This document shows positions 46,644 through 54,817 of a DNA stretch of 54,817 bases, one piece after another. The stretch covers positions 18,901 through 73,717 of the forward strand of contig NZ_JAHKPR010000017.1 of the NCBI RefSeq assembly GCF_018860585.1, in the 5' to 3' direction. Origin of the DNA: Colwellia sp. E2M01. GTDB taxonomy: Bacteria; Pseudomonadota; Gammaproteobacteria; Enterobacterales; Alteromonadaceae. Below the pieces are notes generated by a model, which made no database searches, had not been told where the DNA came from, and saw only the letters and a list, made by a program, of their open reading frames with translations. Both the position numbers and the translations under genes were made by a program. Each line of letters begins with the position of its first letter. Position 1 is the stretch's first letter.

Positions 46644-47165
46644 ATGACTAACTTAGTAACTGTTTTAATTGGCCCTCCATGCTCAGGTAAGTCAACCTAC
46701 CTTAAAACCCTAGATTACGACTTTGTTATTTCATCTGACGATGTAGTGGAAATTTTATGTAAAAGAGAAAGCATTCAATACCATGATTTTTTTGCATTAC
46801 CGGCAAACAGCGTAATTAGAAAAGAGCAACAAACAATATTTATACAGCTAATTAAAGAAAGTAAAAAATTTGAACATGTTGTATGGGACTTAACTAATTT
46901 AACTAAAAAGGCTAGAAAGAGTATTTTTAAGCATTATCCCACTGCCATTTTTAATGCGGTGGTGTTTGATTTCAAAGGGAGCGAGGAGTTACTTTTTAAA
47001 CGTAACAAAGCACGAAGTAAAACTAATAATAAGTGGATAGCTGAAAATGTAATAGAACAAATGTTATTACGCTATGAGCCTGTTGCAGAAAGTGAAGGGT
47101 TTATGAATATAAAACTAATAGCTTTAATGGACTTCGATATTGATAGATATTCAATCAATGAATGA
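46644..47165 (+). CDS. P-loop kinase, T4 polynucleotide-kinase-like
   Basis: A 173-residue P-loop protein. Walker A is GPPCSGKST (10-18); SSDD (30-33) and VVWDLTNLTKKAR (about 89-101) match the D and TNL motifs of Pnk-type 5'-kinases, and RNKAR near residue 127 fits the arginine-rich lid. No phosphatase or ligase domain is attached. It could phosphorylate RNA or DNA 5' ends, or a small molecule. AAAGG sits just before the start. It is the last gene before the island's right end. The family is shared by repair enzymes and toxins, so the role is open. Confidence 0.72.
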   Translation: MTNLVTVLIGPPCSGKSTYLKTLDYDFVISSDDVVEILCKRESIQYHDFFALPANSVIRKEQQTIFIQLIKESKKFEHVVWDLTNLTKKARKSIFKHYPTAIFNAVVFDFKGSEELLFKRNKARSKTNNKWIAENVIEQMLLRYEPVAESEGFMNIKLIALMDFDIDRYSINE

Positions 47166-47493
47166 TCCGATATTAAAGTTTTAAAACCTAATTATAGGCA
47201 ACTAGTGTCGGCTGAAAATAATTTATTCTTAACATTGTGTCTTAACTCCCCGAACATAAAATCTATTATTTTTTACATTTGATTAGTGTCAAATAAGATC
47301 AATTAAGCCAAATTAGTGAATATTTTTAGTGAAAATTTCTTAAATAGAAAGAATAGGGTGAAGGTCAATTTTGATTGATTTTGGTAATTATTTTAAATGC
47401 AAATAATTTTCCGTGTCATCGTTTTAGACACGAAATGGACACAATTGCTGATTTAGATAAATTTTATAAATAATTTGGGAAGGTAAATAAAAG
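47166..47493. promoter_or_regulatory. Island right-end region with clustered GTGTC motifs
   Basis: No gene. GTGTC occurs at 47205, 47237, 47286 and 47413, and its complement GACAC at 47427 and 47438. Several share flanks (TAGTGTC, ATTGTGTC) with the two left-end copies at 8009 and 8126. Such density in AT-rich DNA next to the tRNA suggests integrase arm sites (attR). Confidence 0.45.
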
Positions 47494-47570
<77 letters not shown>

Positions 47571-47676
47571 TCCGAATGACCTGATAAAAATAGGAAAGCT
47601 AATAATTTTTTTACTTCTAAATCATCAAAGAAGTTAGATAAGGTAAAACCTTAAAAAGCCTTACATTTCAATAAGT

Positions 47677-47753
<77 letters not shown>

Positions 47754-48006
47754 TCCGAATGCATTTAAAAGGTCACCCCTTCAAAGCGAGGCGTATAATA
47801 AGGATAGCGCACCAATAAAGCAAGTGCTTTTTTTCTTAATATGGCTTTAATTTATTGTTCGTTTAATTGTTGTTCGTAATGGATGAAAATAAAGCAGTTT
47901 ATAGTAGCTAAGCATAACTTTTGTTTATGTATATAGTGTTTACGTATATAATCGCGCCCATAGTTTACTCTAGTCACTCTGGACTAGTTACCCTGGAATT
48001 AAATCC

Positions 48007-50154
48007 ATGAAAGAATCAATGCAACAATTTTTAGCCTTAACATCTCCGGGCATTGAAGTTTTACTTTTTGATGAAATAAAAAGTTTAGGTGGTGAGCAGG
48101 TAGTACAAAAACCTGAAGGTGTTTATTTCCAAGCATCACTCGACTTAGGTTATAAAATATCTCTTTGGACACGCCTTGCTACCCGAATTATGCTGAAACT
48201 AGGTGAGGGCGAAGCAAAAGATAAAGGTGAGTTGTTTAAAGCGGCAAGCAGTATTAATTGGCCTGAAGTTTTTAACCCTACAACTACCTTTGCAATCGAT
48301 TTTGTTGGTTATAGTGAAGAGATTCGTAATAGCCAATTTGGTGGTTTAACCATTAAAGATGCCATTGTAGACCAATTTAGAGATCAAGGCTTTGAACGTC
48401 CAAACGTTGATAAACAGTCACCACAAATTAGTTTTCAAGCCCGTTTATTACGAGACCACGTCAGTATTTATCTTGATTTTTCGGGGCGTGGGTTATTTCA
48501 ACGTGGTTACCGTGAACATAGCGGCGCCGCACCATTAAAAGAAAACTTAGCGGCAGCTTTAATTATTCGTTCTGGTTGGTTGACTGATACAAGCAAGCCG
48601 TTGGTTGACCCTATGTGTGGCTCAGGCACTATTTTAATTGAAGCGGTAGCCATGGCAGCAAAACAAGCACCGTCTATTAATCGCAGTTCATGGGGCTTTG
48701 AATCTTGGTTATCTCATGACAATGAACTTTGGCAAGAGCAATTAACACAAGCAATTGAAAGCTCAGAAAAAAGTCTAACTAATTTAAAAGTTAAAGTATT
48801 TGGTATTGACCTTGATGGCCGCGTATTAAAAACTGCGCAGCAAAACGCCCGTAACGCAGGTTTACAACAGTTTATAGAATTTACCTGTAAAAACACCAAC
48901 GACATGAATAATGTTTACGGACCGCCAGGTACTATATTGTTCAACCCTCCGTATGGTGAGCGTATTGGTGAATTGCCAGAGCTTGTTGAAAACTTTGTGT
49001 TATTTGGTCAGAAGCTAAAAAGCCAGTTTATGGATTGGCGCATTGCTATATTAACGGCAAATATTGATTTATTAGCCATGTTAAAGCTATCGAGCTTTAA
49101 GCGTTATAAATTTAAAAACGGTCCGTTAGATTGTCAGCTGGCGTTATACAATGTAGATGCTAAGCAAAAAGAAAAAGATGCAGTAAATCCGCAATCAGAC
49201 TTTTCTGAAGAAGATAGCGCTTTTGCAAACCGTTTAAAGAAAAACCGTAAAACCTTAAAAGGGTGGTTAAAGTCAGGCGGTATTGAAGCCTATCGAATTT
49301 ATGATGGCGATATTCCAGAGTACAATGCCGCAGTAGATATTTATGGTGACTACCTTGTTATTCAAGAATACGCTGCGCCAAAAACAATTGACGAAGACAA
49401 AGCTAAAAAACGCTTACAAGAAGTCATTTACTGGGCACCGAAAGTCTTAGAAATACCCACTGACAAAGTGATATTGAAAACCCGAGCAAAGCAAAAGGGC
49501 AGTAATCAATATCAACGTATGGATAAATCAAAACAATCACTAACCATTAATGAACATGGTGCATTGTTTAAAATTAACTTGTGGGATTACCTTGATACTG
49601 GCTTGTTTTTAGATCATCGTAAAACTCGGCAAATTGTTGCCAAAAAAGCTAAAGGTAAATCATTATTAAATTTATTTGCTTATACTGGCTCGGTGTCAGT
49701 GCAAGCAGCTGTTCATGGCGCGTCGTCTATCACCACAGTAGATATGTCGAATACTTACTTGAATTGGGCACAAGATAATTTTGCCTTAAACAAATTAAGC
49801 AGTCATAAATACCAGTTTATTCAAGCGGATTGTTTAGATTGGCTGAAAAAAAGTACCGATAAATTTGATATTATTTTTATTGATCCGCCAACGTTCTCAA
49901 ACTCAAAACGTATGGAAGATAGTTTTGATGTACAGCGTGATCATGTTGATTTGATTACCGATGCATTAAAGTCACTTAATCGTGGTGGTGAAATATTTTT
50001 CACTAACAACAAGCGTAATTTCAAAATTGATTTTGAAGCGTTAGCTGAGCTTGGTTTAAAAGCCGAAGCCATGTCTGATATTACCCGAGATAAAGATTTC
50101 GCCCGAAATAAACATATTCACAATAGCTGGTCTATTAAACGTAGCGCTAATTAA
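48007..50154 (+). CDS. rlmL: 23S rRNA methyltransferase RlmKL
   Basis: A 715-residue fused enzyme. The N-terminal THUMP domain (about 45-155) is followed by the RlmL domain, with VDPMCGSGTILIEA near residue 203 and NPPYGER (313-319), which makes m2G2445. The C-terminal RlmK domain, with DTGLFLDHRKTR near residue 533 and FIDPPTFSNSK (D626 onwards), makes m7G2069. Both act on 23S rRNA before assembly. Length matches gammaproteobacterial homologues. It is the first gene of the right chromosomal flank and is followed 14 bases later by the glutaredoxin-like gene. Confidence 0.96.
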   Translation: MKESMQQFLALTSPGIEVLLFDEIKSLGGEQVVQKPEGVYFQASLDLGYKISLWTRLATRIMLKLGEGEAKDKGELFKAASSINWPEVFNPTTTFAIDFVGYSEEIRNSQFGGLTIKDAIVDQFRDQGFERPNVDKQSPQISFQARLLRDHVSIYLDFSGRGLFQRGYREHSGAAPLKENLAAALIIRSGWLTDTSKPLVDPMCGSGTILIEAVAMAAKQAPSINRSSWGFESWLSHDNELWQEQLTQAIESSEKSLTNLKVKVFGIDLDGRVLKTAQQNARNAGLQQFIEFTCKNTNDMNNVYGPPGTILFNPPYGERIGELPELVENFVLFGQKLKSQFMDWRIAILTANIDLLAMLKLSSFKRYKFKNGPLDCQLALYNVDAKQKEKDAVNPQSDFSEEDSAFANRLKKNRKTLKGWLKSGGIEAYRIYDGDIPEYNAAVDIYGDYLVIQEYAAPKTIDEDKAKKRLQEVIYWAPKVLEIPTDKVILKTRAKQKGSNQYQRMDKSKQSLTINEHGALFKINLWDYLDTGLFLDHRKTRQIVAKKAKGKSLLNLFAYTGSVSVQAAVHGASSITTVDMSNTYLNWAQDNFALNKLSSHKYQFIQADCLDWLKKSTDKFDIIFIDPPTFSNSKRMEDSFDVQRDHVDLITDALKSLNRGGEIFFTNNKRNFKIDFEALAELGLKAEAMSDITRDKDFARNKHIHNSWSIKRSAN

Positions 50155-50167
50155 CAATAGAGTCACG

Positions 50168-50434
50168 ATGAATAAATTTAATTTATATGGCAGTGAAGGT
50201 TGTCATTTATGTGAACAAGCATTAGCTATATGTAATGCGGTTATACCGGCAGAGCAATTAGCACAAATTGATATTATTAACACCGAACGTGTTAGTCATG
50301 AAGAACAAACATTAGTTGAGTTGTACGGCGTTCATATTCCCGTACTTGAAAAATTAGAGCAAGACAGTAGCAATAATAGCAAACTGTTTTGGCCATTTAC
50401 CCAAGCGCAACTAACTACTTTCGTTATTGCATAG
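50168..50434 (+). CDS. Glutaredoxin-like protein, DUF836 family
   Basis: An 88-residue thioredoxin-fold protein. The N-terminal GSEGCHLCEQA gives the CxxC redox pair, and VHIPVLE near residue 58 contains the cis-proline. DUF836 proteins commonly sit between rlmKL and uup in Alteromonadales, as here. Substrate unknown. Confidence 0.85.
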   Translation: MNKFNLYGSEGCHLCEQALAICNAVIPAEQLAQIDIINTERVSHEEQTLVELYGVHIPVLEKLEQDSSNNSKLFWPFTQAQLTTFVIA

Positions 50435-50492
50435 AAAGAGATTAGTTGGCGATTAGTTAGTGATAAATTAACTAAAACACATAAGAAGAATT

Positions 50493-52427
50493 ATGGAATT
50501 ATTAAGAATAGCCAACGGTGAACTTGCTTTTGGTGAAGACAAAATTTTAGACAAAGCAGAATTAAGCGTACAAACAGGCGAACGTATCTGTTTAGTTGGT
50601 CGTAATGGCGCTGGTAAATCTACTTTAATGAAAATCCTTATGGGTTTACAAGGTTTAGACGATGGTCAAATCTTAAAGTCGAGTACTATGCAGTTAGCAA
50701 TGCTTGAGCAAGATCCTCCTGAATCATCAGACGTTACTGTATTTGATTATGTTGCTGAAGGCATTAAAGAAAACGCCGAGTTAATTCGCCGTTATCACGC
50801 GTTAATTCATTTAATTGGCGAAGACCCAAGTGAAAAGAATTTAAACAAGCTAGCTAAGGTACAAGAAGATCTTGAGCAAGCTAATGCGTGGCAAGATGAG
50901 CAGCGCATTGAACAAGCAATGAGTACGCTTTCACTTGATCCTGAAGCAAAAATTAAAGACTTATCAGGTGGCTGGTTACGCAAAGTAGCGCTTGCTAAAG
51001 CCTTAGTAACAAACCCTGATATTTTGCTACTTGATGAGCCTACCAACCATTTAGATATTGAAAGTGTATTGTGGCTTGAAACTTTCTTAAAAGAGTTTGC
51101 GGGTACTATCATCTTTATTAGTCATGATAGGGCCTTTATCCGTGGTTTATCTACTCGAATTTTAGATTTAGACCGCGGAAAGTTAACCAGTTACCCTGGT
51201 GACTATGATTTATATATCGAACAAAAACAGCATGATCTTCAAGTCGAAGAACAACAAAATGCGTTGTTTGATAAAAAATTAGCGGAAGAAGAAGTATGGA
51301 TTCGCCAAGGTATCAAGGCTCGTCGTACCCGTAATGAAGGTCGTGTAAGATCATTAGAAAAATTAAGACTTGAGCGTAAAGCTCGTCGTGAAGTTCGCAA
51401 TCAAAGCAGTATGAATATTACTCAAGGTGAGCGTTCAGGTAAGTTAGTCTTTGAAGCTGAAAACGTAAAAGTTGCCTTTGGCGATAAAGTCGTTATTGAA
51501 AACTTAGATTTACTGATCTCTCGTAATGATCGCTTAGCGTTAATTGGTGCCAACGGTACGGGTAAATCAACGCTTATTAAATTGATAATGGAAAAGCAAG
51601 CTGCAACGAGTGGTAAAATGCGCTCGGGTGTTAACTTAGATATTGCATATTTTGATCAGCATCGTGAAGCGCTAAACCTAGATCACACCGTACAAGAAAT
51701 TGTTGGTGAAGGTAAGCAAGAAGTGATGGTTAATGGTCGCTCTCGTCATGTGTTAGGTTATTTACAAGACTTCTTATTTAGCCCTAAACGAGCACGCACA
51801 CCTGTAAGAGCTTTATCAGGTGGTGAGAAAAATAGATTATTACTTGCGCGTTTATTCTTAAAACCAAGTAATCTACTCATTCTCGATGAGCCAACCAACG
51901 ACTTGGATATAGAAACACTAGAATTGCTTGAAGAGGTTGTTGCTAATTATGCGGGCACTGTTATTTTGGTAAGCCATGACCGCGACTTTGTAAATAACTG
52001 TGTTAATGCGTGTTTGTATTTTGATGGCACTGGTCAAATAAACCAAATTGTTGGTGGTTATGATGATGTTGACGACTATCTTGCTTTAAAAGCAGAACAG
52101 CGTCAAAACATGGCTGATGACGCAGAAAAAAAGCGTAATACTAAGGCGGTTGAAAAAAACACTGCGGCAGTGCAGAATAAGGCTCAAACAGCACCCGCTG
52201 AAAAAAAGAAAAAGTTATCATTTAAAGAAGCACGTGAGCTTGAAGCTTTACCTGAAAAAATTGACGAGCTTGAGAGCCTGATTGATTCTTTACAGTCGCA
52301 AGTTAATGATGCTAACTTTTTTAACCAAGATGAAAATATAACAAAAAAAGTTTTGAACCAGCTGGCAGAAAGTGAGTCCAACCTTGAAATCGTTTATGCG
52401 AGATGGCAAGAACTAGATGAGCAATAG
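50493..52427 (+). CDS. uup: ABC-F ATPase Uup
   Basis: A 644-residue soluble ABC-F protein with two ATPase domains. Domain 1: Walker A GRNGAGKS (36-43), signature LSGGWLRK, Walker B LLLDEPTNHLD. Domain 2: GANGTGKS near residue 352, LSGGEKNR, LLILDEPTNDLD. The linker between them is basic (RRTRNEGRVRSLEKLRLERK), and a coiled coil of about 80 residues ends the protein, the mark of Uup that binds branched DNA and ribosomes. No membrane segments. Confidence 0.96.
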   Translation: MELLRIANGELAFGEDKILDKAELSVQTGERICLVGRNGAGKSTLMKILMGLQGLDDGQILKSSTMQLAMLEQDPPESSDVTVFDYVAEGIKENAELIRRYHALIHLIGEDPSEKNLNKLAKVQEDLEQANAWQDEQRIEQAMSTLSLDPEAKIKDLSGGWLRKVALAKALVTNPDILLLDEPTNHLDIESVLWLETFLKEFAGTIIFISHDRAFIRGLSTRILDLDRGKLTSYPGDYDLYIEQKQHDLQVEEQQNALFDKKLAEEEVWIRQGIKARRTRNEGRVRSLEKLRLERKARREVRNQSSMNITQGERSGKLVFEAENVKVAFGDKVVIENLDLLISRNDRLALIGANGTGKSTLIKLIMEKQAATSGKMRSGVNLDIAYFDQHREALNLDHTVQEIVGEGKQEVMVNGRSRHVLGYLQDFLFSPKRARTPVRALSGGEKNRLLLARLFLKPSNLLILDEPTNDLDIETLELLEEVVANYAGTVILVSHDRDFVNNCVNACLYFDGTGQINQIVGGYDDVDDYLALKAEQRQNMADDAEKKRNTKAVEKNTAAVQNKAQTAPAEKKKKLSFKEARELEALPEKIDELESLIDSLQSQVNDANFFNQDENITKKVLNQLAESESNLEIVYARWQELDEQ

Positions 52428-52557
52428 TAGTGTTTTAATTATTTTCGTTATCTAGTTAGCCAAACTTAATACGCTAATGTAACTATTTAATAATAGCGTT
52501 AACGTATTTGGTTTTACATAAGTTATCCAGAACAACTATAAAGAGTACAAAAGTAGA

Positions 52558-54393
52558 ATGAAGTCATTTGCAAAAAACATACTCACCTTAGGTGTAACCA
52601 GTGCTTTGAGTGTAAGCATAAGCTTATTTAACTTTAGCCACGCAGCTACTTACAGAGTTATTGATAAAAATGCAGCTGAAAACTTAGGTTATACTTACGG
52701 TGGTAAGTTAAATAATCAAGGCAATATGAGCATATCAGGTGCAAGTTTTTATAATTTTCCAGTGCAATTTGAATATTTAACAGATGAAGACTTTAATAAT
52801 ATTCTAAGCTTATCAATAGCTCAAAGTAGCGTTTATTTTGGTTTAACCATTATTGAAGATTTTGACGCGTTAAAATCAGGTAACCCAACGGCAAATGATT
52901 TAGCCTGGGCTGAAATATACCTTGAAGATAGAAATCAAAATGTAAGTAATTACCAATATCAAATAGTGGCTGAAGCCGCAGGTTTAATTAACCTTGGCAC
53001 AGGTAGTGAATCAACAGAAATTTGTATTTTTGATACTAACTTTGAGGGAACTCCTTGTACCGGCACATTAACACGCTCTACTTATAATACCGTAGAAGGC
53101 TTTAACAATTCAGGTACTGTTTTTGGTACAGCTACAGCGCCATATTTACCTATTGCCGGCCCTGATGATGGTGAGAACGTAGAAGTTCAGTCTTACTGGG
53201 TTCGTGAGCATGGTCAACGCGGGTTTTATTCACCTGACTTTGGTGCGACTATATATCCAGTGCCCCCTATTGAGACTGCTTATGGCGGTGGTGTGTCAGC
53301 GGTTTTAGATGTAAATGATAACAATATTGCAGTAGGTTATAGTAGTTATGAACTCAGTAGCTTTTGGGAGTCAGTAGTATTATCAGAAACTAATGTTGAC
53401 GGTGTTTTAGGATGTGCAAATCCAGAGGTGTTAGCATTAATGCCTTATGAAATTTGTGTGCAAAACAAAGAAAGTGGTATGTATTACATTCAAGCCTTTG
53501 AAGCCGTATTATCATCAACGGGTATTGTTGAAACAAAAGGTTTAGGTTTGTTAGTTAACCCCCATGAAGACGATACTAGAGCATTTAGCAGCCAAGCGCT
53601 TGCTATTAATAATAATGGCGTAGCTGTTGGTTATGCACATGGCTGGGATGAGGGTAATGTACACCAACCTGCTGTAGATGAACGAATGACAGGCTCATAC
53701 GCAGTCATGTTTAAAGATGGTAAAGTTCTTGATTTTAATCAAGAGCATTATTACTTTACTTTAGGTTCAGTATTCGATTTTTCTCGTGCTAATGATATTA
53801 ACGATAATGGTTTAGTGGTTGGTTATACGCATACAGCAAATACTTTCGTAAAAAAATTCTTTTACGTTGATACTAATGTTTCTGAAAGTAGAATGGAGAT
53901 GATCATTCCTAGAGGCTTCTTCGATTCATCAAAAAGTACAGCGTTTGGTGTGAACTCAGCTGGGGTTATTGTGGGTGAAGCTGAAATAGAACCTCATAAC
54001 GATGCTATTCCTCGTCGTACTGCTGGGTTTATGTATGATACGTCTGATAATTCACCTGAAATGATTGATCTTAATACGTTGTTAGAATGTGAGTCGGGCT
54101 ATAATATTTTTCAAGCTAAAGATATTAATGAAAGTGGTCAAATTTCAGCTTCAGCAATTACTCAGTCCCCTTATTTTGATGCGTTAGGGAATGAGGTGTT
54201 AGATAGCAGTGGTAATCCGTTTATGATTGATGTAGTACGTGCGGTTTTACTTGACCCTATTCCTGGTGGTGAAGTAGAAGATTGTAGTAAGTATGAAGAT
54301 AAAGTAGAAAGACAAGGTGCAAGTTTTGGAGGCTTTTTATTACTAACCCTCGCTTCAATATTTGGTTTTAGACGCGTAAAGTCTATTAACTAA
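52558..54393 (+). CDS. DUF3466 family exported protein with GlyGly-CTERM-like tail
   Basis: A 611-residue secreted protein. It has a Sec signal (cleavage near HAA-TYRV, residue 30) and a repeated motif of the DUF3466 type: INDNGLVVGYTH, INNNGVAVGYAH, VNSAGVIVGEAE and VNDNNIAVGYSS, spaced like beta-propeller or HAF-type repeats. The C-terminus, GASFGGFLLLTLASIFGFRR, looks like a GlyGly-CTERM sorting signal, cut by a rhombosortase and linked to type II secretion. It is likely surface-exposed; function unknown. A terminator follows. Confidence 0.88.
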   Translation: MKSFAKNILTLGVTSALSVSISLFNFSHAATYRVIDKNAAENLGYTYGGKLNNQGNMSISGASFYNFPVQFEYLTDEDFNNILSLSIAQSSVYFGLTIIEDFDALKSGNPTANDLAWAEIYLEDRNQNVSNYQYQIVAEAAGLINLGTGSESTEICIFDTNFEGTPCTGTLTRSTYNTVEGFNNSGTVFGTATAPYLPIAGPDDGENVEVQSYWVREHGQRGFYSPDFGATIYPVPPIETAYGGGVSAVLDVNDNNIAVGYSSYELSSFWESVVLSETNVDGVLGCANPEVLALMPYEICVQNKESGMYYIQAFEAVLSSTGIVETKGLGLLVNPHEDDTRAFSSQALAINNNGVAVGYAHGWDEGNVHQPAVDERMTGSYAVMFKDGKVLDFNQEHYYFTLGSVFDFSRANDINDNGLVVGYTHTANTFVKKFFYVDTNVSESRMEMIIPRGFFDSSKSTAFGVNSAGVIVGEAEIEPHNDAIPRRTAGFMYDTSDNSPEMIDLNTLLECESGYNIFQAKDINESGQISASAITQSPYFDALGNEVLDSSGNPFMIDVVRAVLLDPIPGGEVEDCSKYEDKVERQGASFGGFLLLTLASIFGFRRVKSIN

Positions 54394-54471
54394 AATAACG
54401 TTCTCATTACTTGGTTAACGTTAACCTCTCTTTATGTCATTTAATGCGGTATGTGACTTAATATCAAACAT

Positions 54472-54500
54472 AAAAAAAGCACTTGTAAAGTGCTTTTTTT
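54472..54500 (+). terminator. Rho-independent terminator after the DUF3466 gene
   Basis: AAAAAAAGCACTT (54472-54484), three-base loop, AAGTGCTTTTTTT (54488-54500). Symmetric, so it can act in both directions. Confidence 0.92.
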
Positions 54501-54565
54501 ATGCCTATTGAATAAGGTAAGCCACAAGTACATTATACCAAGTTGATTAAGTTCTTTCCCACTCA

Positions 54566-54712
54566 GCGAAAGTTAAAAGGCTTAGAGGCAAGGCATTGAT
54601 TGAAGAAAATGGTTATTCAGGAGAATATGCTCCTGCATTCTCTAATAAGCTACATCCATGTAGCGTCCTTGTCAAAATCAATAACGCAGCATGTAAGCCT
54701 TTACTTTTAATT
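54566..54712. repeat. Hairpin-rich intergenic repeat element
   Basis: An imperfect outer inverted repeat of about 38 bases (54566-54601 with 54674-54712; shared core AAAGT-AAA-GGCTTA and TTGATT) encloses two perfect hairpins: CAGGAG/CTCCTG (54618-54635) and GCTACAT/ATGTAGC (54649-54664). It has no coding capacity and looks like a MITE-type or REP-type dispersed element. Other genomic copies are expected but not visible here. Confidence 0.5.
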
Positions 54713-54777
54713 AGGTATTCGCCCTTTGGGAGCTTGCTCGATGTACATTAACATCGTTAAATTTATTTGATTTAGAA

Positions 54778-54817
54778 TGACTAAACCTAAACAAATTCGC
54801 CTTGTTATTGCACATCG
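54778..54817 (+). CDS. Start of a further gene, cut by the window end
   Basis: An ATG at 54778 opens MTKPKQIRLVIAH to the window end. Too short to identify; the basic and hydrophobic pattern is only consistent with a protein N-terminus. Confidence 0.3.

Overview
The window looks like the chromosome of a marine gammaproteobacterium of the Alteromonadales, probably Colwellia/Thalassotalea-like. The base composition is AT-rich. The order rlmKL, DUF836 glutaredoxin-like gene, uup, DUF3466 gene on the right is one I associate with that group, and two tandem initiator tRNA genes sit beside it. Species is an inference; no marker gene here fixes it.

Left flank (1-7.7 kb, chromosomal). A periplasm-directed molybdopterin hydroxylase of the isoquinoline-1-oxidoreductase type (large subunit plus 2Fe-2S subunit, minus strand) is divergent from a TRAP transporter (dctPQM). 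After that come an XdhC-type cofactor insertion protein and a MocA-type cytidylyltransferase. Together they read as uptake plus oxidation of an unknown organic substrate, with the machinery that matures the Mo cofactor. A 13-codon stub resembling another 2Fe-2S subunit lies where the chromosome gives way to the island.

Island (about 7.88-47.54 kb). A displaced 3' half of an initiator tRNA gene (7881-7926) on the left and the 3' half of an intact tRNA-fMet gene (47494-47539) on the right bracket about 40 kb of accessory DNA. Short GTGTC motifs cluster inside both ends and may be integrase arm sites. The contents are: (1) a WYL regulator followed by an SMC-type anti-plasmid operon of the Wadjet/Mks kind in the order jetD-jetC-jetA-jetB; (2) a decayed transposon zone with an IS21 element (istB frameshifted twice), an IS1111-type IS110 element whose start codon seems lost, a GTPase pseudogene, an IS3 remnant and a truncated SRAP gene; (3) a 1819-residue protein with three successive tyrosine-recombinase-like domains, only the last with a full catalytic set, coupled to an unknown 250-residue protein; (4) a Cro/CI-type repressor, an excisionase-like gene and a tyrosine integrase; (5) an RtcR-like activator (CARF-like sensor plus sigma-54 AAA+ domain) directly before a type I restriction-modification operon that has a well-formed GG-N10-GC promoter and a near-perfect upstream palindrome; (6) a caspase-like His/Cys protease and a pair of dynamin-like GTPases, ending at a strong terminator; (7) small genes including a zinc ribbon and a T4-Pnk-like P-loop kinase.

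Right flank (47.5-54.8 kb, chromosomal). Two tRNA-fMet genes, rlmKL, a glutaredoxin-like gene, uup and a DUF3466 gene with a GlyGly-CTERM-like tail, then a terminator, a hairpin-rich intergenic repeat and the first codons of another gene.

The strongest candidates for undescribed biology are the ligand-gated (CARF/sigma-54) control of a restriction system, the caspase plus twin-dynamin module, the permuted WYL-JetDCAB operon and the triple-domain recombinase. All functions are read from motifs and context; no similarity search was run.
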